NCBI RefSeq assembly: GCF_002355635.1
Contig: NZ_AP017558.1
Span: forward strand, 682,001-746,000
Direction of reading: 5' to 3'
From: Halopenitus persicus
GTDB taxonomy: Archaea > Halobacteriota > Halobacteria > Halobacteriales > Haloferacaceae
Length of the DNA: 64,000 nucleotides
The notes beneath the pieces were generated by a model. That model was not told the origin of the DNA and ran no database searches. It worked only from the letters and a program-made list of their open reading frames with translations. The translations under genes and the position numbers were made by a program. This document shows, one piece after another, positions 34,362-42,744 of the stretch; position 1 is the stretch's first letter, and the number at the start of each line of letters is the position of its first letter.

Positions 34362-36023
34362 CTAGGAAAACTCCACCTCGAGCAAGTCAGCGGCTGCATC
34401 GACGTCGAAGAACTCCGAGCCATAGAACACCGACAACGGGAGTTCGCGATCGTCACTCGCATACTCGTCTTGCCACAGTTCTGCAAGCTCTTTGAGATCG
34501 GCCGCACGGACCAGGCGGATGTCCTTGCCGATCTGCATCTCCAGTCGTTCCGCATTCGTCGCTGCTCGGTCCGTGAAGTCCGGCGCAATGATCAGGAACC
34601 ACTCGACGTCGTGCTGTTTGGATTTGGTGTCGATGTAGCTCTTGATCTTGCTTCGCGCGTCGCTCCCGAGTCTGAACTCCTCCCGTCGCCGTTTATTATC
34701 CCACAACAGCCACCGTCCGTCCTGCTCGATCTCGCCGTCAGCGACCATTCCGGTGGCCTTCTGTCCCAGCTGGTTCACGCCATCGAGATCGAATGCTTCA
34801 CGAAAGATCTCGCCAGTCGCTTCCTCGAATAGGATATCGAGCTTCTCCTCGGCATTGTCGGCATCAACGAGGTCCTGTAGCTGTGGCGGGACCTGGTTGA
34901 CAGTCCCATCAGCGATCTCCTCGTAGGCGTCGATGTACAGATCGACCTCGGGTTCGCCCTGTTGGACGGATTTCTGTGACTGTTCGAAGTACTCGATGAT
35001 CGCCGAGACCATCTCATCCGTCTTTCGCTTGTGTGCATCGAGGCCGTACCGATCGACTATCTTCTTGAGGTCCTCCTTTTCAACGACCTCTTTGAGGAGT
35101 TCGCTGGGATAAATGCCGGCTTCGGCGATGTTCTCACGTCGGTTCTCGTTTCGACCATAGTTCTTGCCTTCGACGCCAAACTGCTCGCGGGCGTCGATCA
35201 ACACCGACTGGCGATCGAACACGTCGAGGGTCTCGAGCATTGCCAGCAGGTTCTCCTCGGACATCTCGTAGTACAGCCAGTCGCGAACGACGTCGATGTA
35301 ATCTTCGGGGATGCCCACCAATTCGTTGACGTCCTCCTCGTTTACTTCATAGACGAGCGCCTGCTCTTGCAGCGACCAGAGTCCTTTTTCGATCGTGTCG
35401 AGTGCGTGCTCGGGGCGATCCGACCGGGAAACCTTCGGAAACCGTCCAATGGCGGCGAGGCGTTTGAAAAAATCAAGCCAGGTATAATATTCGTGCTTGC
35501 TCTCCTGCGCCCGGTTGTGCAGCTCGAAGTAGCTATACACCATATGTAGCTCGGAATCGTCGATCTGGTTCTGATAGTCCACCGCAGCCTCCGCCAGATG
35601 ACGAAGATCGTCGGTCTCGACGAAGGTATCCTCATCATATCGTTCGATGAACGAACGTTGCCAGTTCTGAACCGCCTCCAGCAGGTTTCCCTTTGCCATA
35701 TTGTATTCTGGTTGCTGGATGAGCTGACGAAGAATACCGTACCGAATGACGAGTGCCTGATAGGGAGAATCGTTGATCGAGGTCAGACGGGGTGGCGTGA
35801 AATCGTTCAGTTCCGTGCTGATACGCTCAGGATCCGCAAGTGCAGGGACGTACGTCTCGAGATACGCCTCCCGGTCGTCGAACCCATCGTGTTTGAAATT
35901 CTCCGGATCGAATTCATCCGTTTCGGCCTTCGTATCGTCCTTGATGAACCGTTTCCGTTCGTGGCTGTTCCAGTCGGCATCGATGAGATCGCTGAGATAC
36001 ATATCCGGTTTGATTGGTATCAT
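34362..36023 (-). CDS. Restriction endonuclease with FokI-like C-terminal cleavage domain
   Basis: Large protein of 553 residues. The N-terminal 420 residues are helical, acidic and unrecognised, probably for DNA recognition and dimerisation. The last 130 residues look like the FokI cleavage domain: a catalytic Asp in MVADGEI, then DNK at 442-444 (WLLWDNKRRREEF), corresponding to the PD...DTK of FokI, then a helix SDARSKIKSYID and strand EWFLIIAPDF. This is the D-(D/E)XK type of active site. Convergent to the adenine methylase, it would cut unmodified DNA. Type IIS-like behaviour is inferred from the domain, not shown. Confidence 0.65.
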   Translation of the reverse strand: MIPIKPDMYLSDLIDADWNSHERKRFIKDDTKAETDEFDPENFKHDGFDDREAYLETYVPALADPERISTELNDFTPPRLTSINDSPYQALVIRYGILRQLIQQPEYNMAKGNLLEAVQNWQRSFIERYDEDTFVETDDLRHLAEAAVDYQNQIDDSELHMVYSYFELHNRAQESKHEYYTWLDFFKRLAAIGRFPKVSRSDRPEHALDTIEKGLWSLQEQALVYEVNEEDVNELVGIPEDYIDVVRDWLYYEMSEENLLAMLETLDVFDRQSVLIDAREQFGVEGKNYGRNENRRENIAEAGIYPSELLKEVVEKEDLKKIVDRYGLDAHKRKTDEMVSAIIEYFEQSQKSVQQGEPEVDLYIDAYEEIADGTVNQVPPQLQDLVDADNAEEKLDILFEEATGEIFREAFDLDGVNQLGQKATGMVADGEIEQDGRWLLWDNKRRREEFRLGSDARSKIKSYIDTKSKQHDVEWFLIIAPDFTDRAATNAERLEMQIGKDIRLVRAADLKELAELWQDEYASDDRELPLSVFYGSEFFDVDAAADLLEVEFS

Positions 36024-36119
36024 TACACAATAAATTACGCGTCGAGGGGGCTTATTCCGGAAAACGCCATCAATTACGGGGTTAGTACTTAAATGAGACT
36101 ACAAACGGTCCCATATCAA

Positions 36120-37145
36120 CTACGGTACCAACACGTACTCCTGACTCGGGCCACGCCCTGACGTCCGGATCTCCGGGAGCAGACCAAGCCATTCACCAAC
36201 GGTGCGTGCTCGACGATCGGTGGTCGACGCGGAGAGTTCGGTTTCAGCAGCGATGACGTCAGAGATGTCACTCCGCACAATCGTTCCGCCAGCCTCCAAC
36301 TCGTTGTACACACGCGAGATGATCTCGACGTCGCGAAGTTGTCGATATAACAGGTCGTCAGCGGCGTCCTGATCCCCGCGATCGAGATAGGCGAGATATT
36401 CCTCCCCGGTTCGCGTGAGTCCCCAGCGACGAAGGTCGTGGCCGTCGATCGTCACCTGCTCGTCCTTATGAAGGAACTCGAGGAGCCACGCAGCTATCGC
36501 GTAGTAATCGGACTGTCGAGGATCAAACGTGTCCGCCTCGTTGGTCCGGACGTACTCCGTGATCGCCGGTTTGACGTCGGCGCCGGCATCAACGGCCCTG
36601 AGGACGGTACGAACGATGTCGAAGTTGTCCGCCTGCGGGACCTCCAGGGAGGGAATGACGTCGTCGCGCACCGGCTTCTCGAACGCATTCCAGAAACCCG
36701 GATCGAGGTCGTACGAGCCCTCGTTCTCGACGACGCCGATCTCGCTGCTGACCATAATGCCAGCGAGATGGTCGCCATCGATGAGCCGGATATAGTCGCG
36801 TTCGGCGCTGTCGACGGCGCCGGATGTGAACGACGAAGTGGTGATGACGGTCCCGATATGGTAATTCTGGTCGGACAGTGCGCCTTTAAAACCCCGAATC
36901 GTTCGTGCGCCGACGGTGTTGCCCGGTGCGTACTGTTTGGCCTGCACCCCGAGCCGGGCGTGGAACAGGTCACGGTCGATGACGGCGTGGACGTCGATCC
37001 CTCCATCGCCGCGAAACGGCGTGAGTTCAAGGTCCCGAGTCCGTTCGGACCGTTCGATCACCATCTTGCAGAGCTGTTCGAACTGCTCGTGATCGATCGT
37101 CAGTCCCTGATCGAGCAGTTCGGCTTTCGCCGTCGACCGCTTCAT
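36120..37145 (-). CDS. Mrr-like restriction endonuclease
   Basis: Protein of 341 residues. Residues about 15-150 match the Mrr catalytic domain: FEQLCKMVIERSERTRDLEL, FRGDGGIDVHAV with catalytic D51, and GVQAKQY, in which Q68-A69-K70 is the Q-x-K form of the PD-(D/E)XK centre. The C-terminal half (about 165-341) carries winged-helix-like repeats (LRRWGLTRTGEEYLAYLDRG, GGTIVRSDISDVIAAETELS) likely for DNA binding or regulation. Mrr enzymes often attack methylated foreign DNA. It lies 96 nt from the FokI-like gene on the same strand, forming a three-gene defence group with the methylase. Confidence 0.8.
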   Translation of the reverse strand: MKRSTAKAELLDQGLTIDHEQFEQLCKMVIERSERTRDLELTPFRGDGGIDVHAVIDRDLFHARLGVQAKQYAPGNTVGARTIRGFKGALSDQNYHIGTVITTSSFTSGAVDSAERDYIRLIDGDHLAGIMVSSEIGVVENEGSYDLDPGFWNAFEKPVRDDVIPSLEVPQADNFDIVRTVLRAVDAGADVKPAITEYVRTNEADTFDPRQSDYYAIAAWLLEFLHKDEQVTIDGHDLRRWGLTRTGEEYLAYLDRGDQDAADDLLYRQLRDVEIISRVYNELEAGGTIVRSDISDVIAAETELSASTTDRRARTVGEWLGLLPEIRTSGRGPSQEYVLVP

Positions 37146-37527
37146 TCACGATCGACGTTCTCGTGTGGAGTAAAAAAGCACCCCCATATGTAGAACCGGG
37201 CACAGACCACGGGCGGATCAACTGGCACCCATATTAGCGGCAGCTGTATTCATTAGAGTTCTACTTATGCAGTCAGCAGTATCATATCTCCAGAATATCA
37301 TTAACTTATACTGTCATCCGTGGTCCAGCGAACCAACCGTTGGAATAAGCGCGCCTCAAGCATCCGCGAGCGGTTTACCGATGGAGCTGTCGAAGACGAT
37401 AAGTTGATTTTCCCTCCAGATTTTTCGAGGATCGGTTCCCGAACGCAAACAGAGGAAGCGCAGGAGTTCAACGAACAAAAAGATCTATATTAAGTAATTC
37501 GTGAATTCCTATTGAAGATCAGATTAT
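37146..37527. other. Gap with a possible gene remnant
   Basis: AT-richer DNA between the Mrr-like gene and a regulator. A plus-strand frame opens at GTG 37320 and closes at 37493 (VVQRTNRWNKRASSIRERFT, then a charged tail ending EFNEQKDLY). Its residue choice looks coding, but it is short and has no motif, so it may be the tail of a lost gene. I see nothing else. Confidence 0.35.
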
Positions 37528-37860
37528 TCACACATCCGGCAAGTGTTCGATCCAGGGATTCTCGTCTTCAAACGTTGCACTCGCCGCGATCACCGATTCA
37601 GTATCTCGCGGCGGACCGATGCCGGCGACGTCCTCGGCAACCGCCCAGTAGGAATCGACCTTCCGAACGAGGCCTTTCTCTCGGAGCCGGGAGAGGGTCT
37701 TGTGGACGCTGGAATACGGAACGTCGGTCAGTTCCGTCAGTTCCGTCGGGCTGAACCCTATCTCGGGATGGTCGAGCAACACCGTGAGCAGTTCGTGGGC
37801 GTTCGTCCCCGGTTTAACGGATGGCGTGTCCCCGCCGGTGGAATCGATTCTGATTGGCAG
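37528..37860 (-). CDS. Winged-helix (MarR-like) regulator with apparent CTG start
   Basis: Small regulator with a clear winged helix: GFSPTELTELTDVPYSSVHK, TLSRLREKGLVRKVDSYWAV. The conserved family N-terminus, of the type MPI-x-ID... then GTNAHELLTVLL, is encoded in the same frame upstream of the first usual start (GTG at 37782). There it begins at 37860 with CTG-CCA-ATC, and a TGA lies a few codons further up. Either CTG serves as start, or an ATG mutated and only the 84-residue form lacking the first helix is made from GTG. I give the longer form (110 codons). No partner gene is evident. Confidence 0.6.
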   Translation of the reverse strand: MPIRIDSTGGDTPSVKPGTNAHELLTVLLDHPEIGFSPTELTELTDVPYSSVHKTLSRLREKGLVRKVDSYWAVAEDVAGIGPPRDTESVIAASATFEDENPWIEHLPDV

Positions 37861-38144
37861 TAGTGTCCGGCTCCGTCAGAACTTGTCTGAAAACGTCATA
37901 AACCTGTTGCCGTCCGAATACATTCGTGAGACGAACGCTGTATCATATCGGATCGTCATGGAAAACACCTCGTATAGTGCTATTTCCTCCCCCAGCGTGG
38001 AGCGCCGGACGAACTGAAAGTTCGACCTCGAACCGAGGAACAGGATTCGCACACCCGGACGCTGAACTGAGCGGGCGGCGTGTGGTTCCTGCGTCTCAGA
38101 ACCCACGCTACACGCCTATGTCTCTCGACGCCGTAGGAGTAGGT

Positions 38145-38438
38145 ATGACGGATACTGTACCTGATTTGGAGGAGGCAAGGGAGTCGAAGCTGCGGCAGGC
38201 GCTTGCTGCGCTACCGCCGGTCGAACGGCGGATAGAGGACGGTCTCCTCCACGAGACTCGGCGCTTCCGTGGGCTCACGCGAGAGCAGGCGATTCGGTAT
38301 CTGTGTCATCTCGGGGGAACACAACGTGATGCGCACACCGTCACTGGAGACGACTGGGAAGCCCGCCTCTCGACCCGGAAAGTTTCGGTCGGCCCATCCT
38401 ACCGACTCACAGAAGTCGAGATCTCCTGGATCGGTTAG
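38145..38438 (+). CDS. Conserved haloarchaeal hypothetical protein
   Basis: Soluble 97-residue protein. It has a long helix (LEEARESKLRQALAALPPVE) and a second, HETRRFRGLTREQAIRYLCHL, followed by a short beta-rich end with WEARLSTRKVSVGPSYRLTE. I have seen near-identical small proteins in many Halobacteria, never with a known role; the pattern GLTREQAIRYLCHLGG is the conserved core. Two in-frame starts exist, 38118 and 38145; the latter gives the conserved beginning MTDTVPDLEE. Confidence 0.6.
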   Translation: MTDTVPDLEEARESKLRQALAALPPVERRIEDGLLHETRRFRGLTREQAIRYLCHLGGTQRDAHTVTGDDWEARLSTRKVSVGPSYRLTEVEISWIG

Positions 38439-38808
38439 CCAGACACCCTCGAGAACGTCATTGTTCGCTTCAGGCTCAAAGCCTTCCGCGCACCCGGATA
38501 GCGAGTCGTCGCCACGAGACAGTCGGAAACTGAAGCGACCGGAACCCGGAACGCGCGTCAGAATTTACGCCGAGCGGACGAGACACTCTCGTATGGATAG
38601 AGAGAACAGCGAGCCGGTCAGCTGGATGTCCTGTATTCGGTTCTGGGTAGTCGGCGGTTGGACTCTGATCATCGTCGGAGCATTGTGATGGCGATGTCGA
38701 CGGTGATTCTCTGACCAATTCGCACACGCACCCTGATAGCTGCTGCAGCAGCCCCCCATAAAACGGCATACTGAGTGTTCCATCACACCCACCGGATCGG
38801 CTATCGAC
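38439..38808. other. Gap holding a possible 31-residue membrane peptide
   Basis: The only notable frame is plus-strand 38593-38688, a 31-residue peptide starting MDRENSEPVSWMSCIRFWVV with one hydrophobic stretch (VVGGWTLIIVGAL). It has no ribosome-binding site I can see and may be chance. The rest shows no recognisable feature. Confidence 0.3.
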
Positions 38809-39075
38809 GTGCCGACGAGCGACGCCGGTCCGAAGCAGGGGGACCGCCGATACGACGAGGCATCGATCGACTCCGGCGACGACCCATTCGTCACGGGAGT
38901 CGCCAGCGAACGGGACGCCGACACGGGGCTTGTCGTCACTGGCGCTGGTGACGACCGGCTTCTCATCTCGGACCAGGGACGACGCGGTGCGACGAAAAAC
39001 CGGCTGTTCGGCGTTGCCGTGCTGTCAGTCGTCGGTCTCCTGCTCCTCTGGTACGGTGCCGCGCCACTGCTGTGA
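38809..39075 (+). CDS. Small membrane-anchored hypothetical protein
   Basis: Protein of 88 residues: an acidic, polar N-terminal 65 residues (SDAGPKQGDRRYDEASIDSG) and a single C-terminal helix, LFGVAVLSVVGLLLLWYGAA. This is a tail-anchored layout, with the soluble part likely inside the cell. I recognise no family. The helix is clean, the codons are haloarchaeal, and the opposite strand offers no better frame. Confidence 0.5.
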   Translation: MPTSDAGPKQGDRRYDEASIDSGDDPFVTGVASERDADTGLVVTGAGDDRLLISDQGRRGATKNRLFGVAVLSVVGLLLLWYGAAPLL

Positions 39076-39473
39076 TCCTCGCGTGGTTCGTACCCGCTTT
39101 CCCGGTCCCGTTGTCGTCGATTCGGGATGATAGGATGATCTGCCCGTGACTTCTCCCACGACTCCAGTCGTGGGCTTGCTCCTCGGATTTCTGTAAGTCC
39201 CCGGCGCGACGGACTCGGTGCGAGCTGCGCGCGGTGTATTACAGCGGATCGCTCTCAACACGATCCGTTGTGACGGAGCCGTCAGCGATCACTATTCAGG
39301 CTTTCCTCTCGCAGGCTTTTCCTCTCAGGTTGATTGACAACATTATCAACGAGAAATACCGTGGTGGGTACGAGAAACGTCTCGTGAACCGTCCTTCGAC
39401 GGTTCCGAAATGTACACGCTAGTGTCTGATTACTGACCGAAGATATTTACATATAGTTGAACTATTCGGTAAA
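39076..39473. other. Gap with an IS200/IS605-like terminal hairpin, otherwise no gene
   Basis: Near its left end is the hairpin listed below. Further right a second short hairpin ACGAGAAACGTCTCGT occurs near 39369-39384. Frames in between are short and I cannot assign them to a transposase. ATATTTACATATA at about 39444-39456 is a TATA-like element for the gene starting at 39474. Confidence 0.4.
39155..39174 (-). repeat. Hairpin resembling the right end of a haloarchaeal IS200/IS605 element
   Basis: CCCACGACT-CC-AGTCGTGGG is a nine-base-pair stem with a two-base loop. Read on the minus strand its context (AAGCCCACGACTGGAGTCGT then GGGAGAAG) is strikingly like the end hairpin of TnpB-type elements in Halobacteria. 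No tnpA or tnpB frame survives beside it, so it is a solo end or a small non-autonomous remnant. Confidence 0.4.
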
Positions 39474-39701
39474 GTGGAACAAGATCCATTCACCTATCTG
39501 AAAGGAGTTGGATTGGTTCTCGCTCTGTTTTTCGGCCTCTATCCAGCGATCCTCATCGTTCAACTACTGACGAACACAGTCACGGAGTCCGTTCCCCAAA
39601 TATCGGTTCTCCTGATCCTGTCCGGCATTGCATGGGTCTGGATACTTCGTCTCTATCGAGCGTATCGATCCGTTGGATTGACGATGCAAGCCTCCGATTG
39701 A
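39474..39701 (+). CDS. Small two-helix membrane protein
   Basis: Protein of 75 residues starting with GTG. It has two hydrophobic helices: GVGLVLALFFGLYPAILIVQ and ISVLLILSGIAWVWILRLYR. A TATA-like element sits about 20-30 nt upstream, so the mRNA is probably leaderless. No family recognised. Less GC-rich than core genes, like other genes in this accessory stretch. Confidence 0.5.
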   Translation: MEQDPFTYLKGVGLVLALFFGLYPAILIVQLLTNTVTESVPQISVLLILSGIAWVWILRLYRAYRSVGLTMQASD

Positions 39702-40099
39702 CGGCCTCAGCGTCCGATCGACGGCCTCCAGACCAGCTAGCGCGCCGGTGATCGATCCCAAAACGAACCCCACTCGTCCGACACCAGACAGCGGCAACGC
39801 GGGGTGTTCCGTCGCGCCTGCACCACTGGCTAGCCTCGAGATCAGGGAGACGGGTGGATCGGCTCGCCAGTTGCACCAGTTGCACCAGTTGCAGTGGACC
39901 AGCGACGTATGCAGCTCACCACCCTCCGAGGCGTCGGCCCACGCGATGAGCTTCTCGAAGCCGACGAAGACGGGCAGGAATAGCACGATGAACACGCTCC
40001 ACCGACCGACGTGGAACTCGCCCGTGAACGCCAACACGTTGAAGAGGAGATCGAGGCGCCGATTGCGCCGGCCAGATACAGCTGTCCGCGAACGTTCAT
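39702..40099 (-). pseudogene. Frameshifted small membrane-protein gene
   Basis: On the minus strand an ATG at 40099 opens MNVRGQLYLAGAIGASIS, typical of a membrane-protein start, but the frame then becomes Ser/Arg nonsense. Shifting frame at about 40050 gives a continuous, sensible sequence: DLLFNVLAFTGEFHVGRWSV, FIVLFLPVFVGFEKLIAWAD and, further on, VGFVLGSITGALAGLEAVD. The simplest reading is one gene of two or three helices broken by a frameshift. A tandem CCAGTTGCA repeat lies inside. A sequencing error is possible. Confidence 0.4.
39867..39893. repeat. 9-bp tandem repeat, three copies
   Basis: CCAGTTGCA occurs at 39867-39875, 39876-39884 and 39885-39893. On the minus strand it encodes the odd run CNWCNWCNW in the broken membrane-protein gene, and may be a by-product of slippage. 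Confidence 0.9.
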
Positions 40100-40272
40100 A
40101 CACCCTATATCGGTCGGCACAAAGATAGCTGTATGGGAGCCCCGCCCCTTCGCCACCATCACCGCAAGTTCGGTCACCCAGGACGCCAGTTCGAACCCCA
40201 CCACCACGCGAGCGCTTAACTATCGCCACGACGAACCGGTGAAGGTAACTCGACTTCACGAGAGGATCCCGT

Positions 40273-41310
40273 ATGCCCACGTCCGACCTCGATCCCGGTG
40301 ACGTCCACGTGCTCGATCTCTTCTGCGGCGGCGGCGGCCTCTCGGAGGGATTCCTCCGGGCCGGCTACGACGTCGTCGCCGGCGTGGACGTCAGCGAGGA
40401 CTTCCTCGCGACCCACGAGCACAACCACGAGGACGCGCTGGCGATCCGGGCGGACCTCGCGACGGTCGAGCCCGCCGAGTTCTTCGCGACGCACCCGATC
40501 GACCCCGACGCGATCGACGTCGTCATCGGCGGCCCGCCGTGTAAGGGGTTCAGCATCGCCGGCCACCGCGACCCCGACGACGATCGCAACTCCCTGGTCG
40601 GCAGCTTCATCGACTTCGTCGAGTTCGTCCAACCGGCCGTCTTCGTGATGGAGAACGTCCCCGGGATCACTTCGATGGAGGACGGCGACACCCTGCGGTC
40701 GATCCTGGCGGGCTTTGCCGACGCGGGCTACGAGAAGACGCGCTACGAGACGCTGAACGCCGCGGACTACGGCGTCCCACAGACGCGCCGCCGCGTGATC
40801 TTCATCGGCCGGCGGGACGGCGAGCAGCCGACCTATCCCGAGCGCACCCACGGCCCGGCCGAACAGACCACGCTCACCGGCACCCGGCGCCAGTCCTACG
40901 TCACCGTCGCGGACGCCATCCTCGACCGGGATCTCGAGGGGCTCCCGAACACCGAGACCACGGACCACTCCGCGGACATGGTCGACCGGATCGCCGACGT
41001 CGAGCCCGGCGAGAGCCTCTATGAGAGCTACGGCGACAGCTGGCGCCGACTCGAGCCCGACGCGCCCGCGTTCACGATCAAGGAGAACCACAACGCCCCG
41101 TTCATCCACCCCGAGAAGGACCGCGTCGGGACCGTCCGCGAGTGTGCCATCCTCCAGTCGTTCCCCGACGACTACGTCTTCCAGGGCGCAAAGAGCACGC
41201 AGCTGAAGGTGGTCGGCAACGCCGTCCCCCCGGGGCTCGCCAACGCCGTCGCCGAGGCCATCGCCGCAGACGTCGCCGCGATGCGACGCGCCGAGCCCGT
41301 CTCGGAGTAG
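40273..41310 (+). CDS. DNA cytosine-5 methyltransferase
   Basis: Modification enzyme of 345 residues. The C5-methylase motifs follow in order: motif I DLFCGGGGLSEGFLRAGYD, motif IV with the catalytic Cys in GGPPCKGFSIAGH, motif VI ENVPGI, motif VIII QTRRRVIFIG, and motif X VVGNAVPPGLANAVAEAI. The target-recognition region between VIII and X is short. There is no restriction gene adjacent, so it is either an orphan methylase or paired with an enzyme elsewhere. Its GC-rich codons suggest long residence in the host. Confidence 0.95.
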   Translation: MPTSDLDPGDVHVLDLFCGGGGLSEGFLRAGYDVVAGVDVSEDFLATHEHNHEDALAIRADLATVEPAEFFATHPIDPDAIDVVIGGPPCKGFSIAGHRDPDDDRNSLVGSFIDFVEFVQPAVFVMENVPGITSMEDGDTLRSILAGFADAGYEKTRYETLNAADYGVPQTRRRVIFIGRRDGEQPTYPERTHGPAEQTTLTGTRRQSYVTVADAILDRDLEGLPNTETTDHSADMVDRIADVEPGESLYESYGDSWRRLEPDAPAFTIKENHNAPFIHPEKDRVGTVRECAILQSFPDDYVFQGAKSTQLKVVGNAVPPGLANAVAEAIAADVAAMRRAEPVSE

Positions 41311-41490
41311 CGGCGGGTCGCCTCACGCGGGAGAGGGAGACCGGTCGGACCCGCCAAACGACAGCGATACCTCTCCAGCCGGCCGCGACACTCGGCGAGC
41401 CAGCGACCGTCGCGGTGGACTCAGAACGGCCGAGGACTGTCGAGTGTCGTCGCCGGCGCTGGGTGTTCGGCGTCGCCACTCGGTGCCCGG

Positions 41491-42060
41491 TTACTCGTCG
41501 AGACGCTGGAGCAATTGCGTGACGTAGGGGTTGTTCTTCCAGCTCCGATGGGGGCTGATCGTCGTGATCAGCGTTCGAGCCTCCTCGTGACTCAGATGGC
41601 CGTTGCGAGCGTAATCGGCGATGAGCCGTGGTGTCGGAACGATCCGTGGCCCTTGCAGCACGGCGTGAATCAGCGGAAAGTTCGTCCCGCCGAACTCGTC
41701 GGTGAGAAACCCGTCGACGGCGAGCGCGTTCGCGAGGACGATGCCATCGGTTTCACCGTCATCGAGGCCAAACGTCGGACGGGAGTCCGGTGTGTCCTCA
41801 CGCTTGTAGGGGTCTTCAATCGTGTAGTAGCTGCGGGCCGCGAGGACGTTGTTCGCAGCCGCGACGTGGCTGTCCTGGTACTGCGTGATGCCGCGGAGTT
41901 CCGCGACCACTTCCGGCGGCACGAACACCTCACACGAGGTGAGCAGATACTGGAACGGGTCCGGGACGTCGGTTTCGACGGCCGCGTCGGCTCGGGGAAC
42001 CGCGAGACTGACGAGCGCGCTGGTGTCGGCGACGACCGTTCGCAGCCGCCGGCCGCTCAT
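41491..42060 (-). CDS. PIN-like nuclease / toxin
   Basis: Protein of 189 residues with PIN acidic residues: D12 in VVADTSALVSL, E of PPEVVAELRG, D of LDDGETDGIVLANAL and D of FLTDEFGG. It belongs to the larger PIN group (COG2405-like) rather than to standard VapC. Its ATG overlaps the stop of the upstream ribbon-helix-helix gene as ATGA, the pattern of toxin-antitoxin pairs. RNase activity is likely; the target is unknown. Confidence 0.8.
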   Translation of the reverse strand: MSGRRLRTVVADTSALVSLAVPRADAAVETDVPDPFQYLLTSCEVFVPPEVVAELRGITQYQDSHVAAANNVLAARSYYTIEDPYKREDTPDSRPTFGLDDGETDGIVLANALAVDGFLTDEFGGTNFPLIHAVLQGPRIVPTPRLIADYARNGHLSHEEARTLITTISPHRSWKNNPYVTQLLQRLDE

Positions 42061-42425
42061 CGCTCGTCGTCGGCTGCGGTTTCAACCGCCGTCGCGTCGC
42101 CATCGTAGACGTCGAGGTCGTCGGGGGTAGCGAGATCGAGTGGTTCGTCCTCGAGATCCGCTTTGAGAAGACGGAGGCGCTGGGCGGTCTCGGCGCCGAC
42201 CAGCTGCTTCACCGTCTCGAACTCGAGTTGGTCGTCGTAGTACTTCGTCGCGACCAGCTCCTGAAACGTCTCGTTATCGGCCGTGTCTTCGATGTACTCG
42301 CGAATCGCCTCGACAAGCAGGTCCGTCCGATCCGTGTCGAAGAGCTCCGCGATCGCATCCAGCCGGTCGACCAGATACTCCGGTGACTGGAAATGGACCC
42401 GTCGCGGATCGTCGCTCGCGCTCAT
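42057..42425 (-). CDS. Ribbon-helix-helix antitoxin of the PIN pair
   Basis: Protein of 122 residues. The N-terminal RRVHFQSPEYLVDRLDAIAE and FDTDRTDLLVEAIREYIED form the ribbon-helix-helix DNA-binding fold. The C-terminal part (about 65-122) is acidic and would neutralise the toxin. The start MSASDDPRR is taken because it gives the fold directly and is about 25-30 nt from a TATA-like element; upstream in-frame ATGs would include the operator DNA. Two inverted repeats precede it, suggesting autoregulation. Confidence 0.8.
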   Translation of the reverse strand: MSASDDPRRVHFQSPEYLVDRLDAIAELFDTDRTDLLVEAIREYIEDTADNETFQELVATKYYDDQLEFETVKQLVGAETAQRLRLLKADLEDEPLDLATPDDLDVYDGDATAVETAADDER

Positions 42426-42428
42426 TCT

Positions 42429-42485
42429 ATGTGCAAGTTCTGCACATAAAGAAATAACCGTTTCGGTGGATGCACGGATAGTGCA
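42429..42485 (-). promoter_or_regulatory. Two inverted-repeat operators around the PIN/RHH promoter
   Basis: Site 1: ATGTGCA (42429-42435), five bases, TGCACAT (42441-42447), a perfect 7+7 inverted repeat next to the antitoxin start. Site 2: TGCAC (42471-42475), five bases, GTGCA (42481-42485). The half-site and five-base spacer are the same in both, and the likely TATA element (TTATTTCTTTAT on the minus strand) lies between them. This fits a dimeric ribbon-helix-helix repressor bound on both sides of the promoter. The remaining DNA to 42744 shows no gene. Confidence 0.65.
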
Positions 42486-42744
42486 CATCAGTCGGTGATC
42501 ACCTCGCCGCGTTCACGGCGACGACATCGGTGGTGGCCGTTGTGAGGCCGGCGGCGTGGCGGTCAATGCCGGTGTCGATACGGTCGCAACGGTTGTCGTT
42601 GATTTCGCGGGCGTCGTTCCACCGTGGTTGCTCGTCCTGCGTGATGCGACGGCGAAGTCCCACCCATCGCAGGTGACGTGATCGCACCGTCGGGGACCTC
42701 CCCCTCCAGAAACACTTACTGAAGCGGCGTGCTACCGTCCGGCA

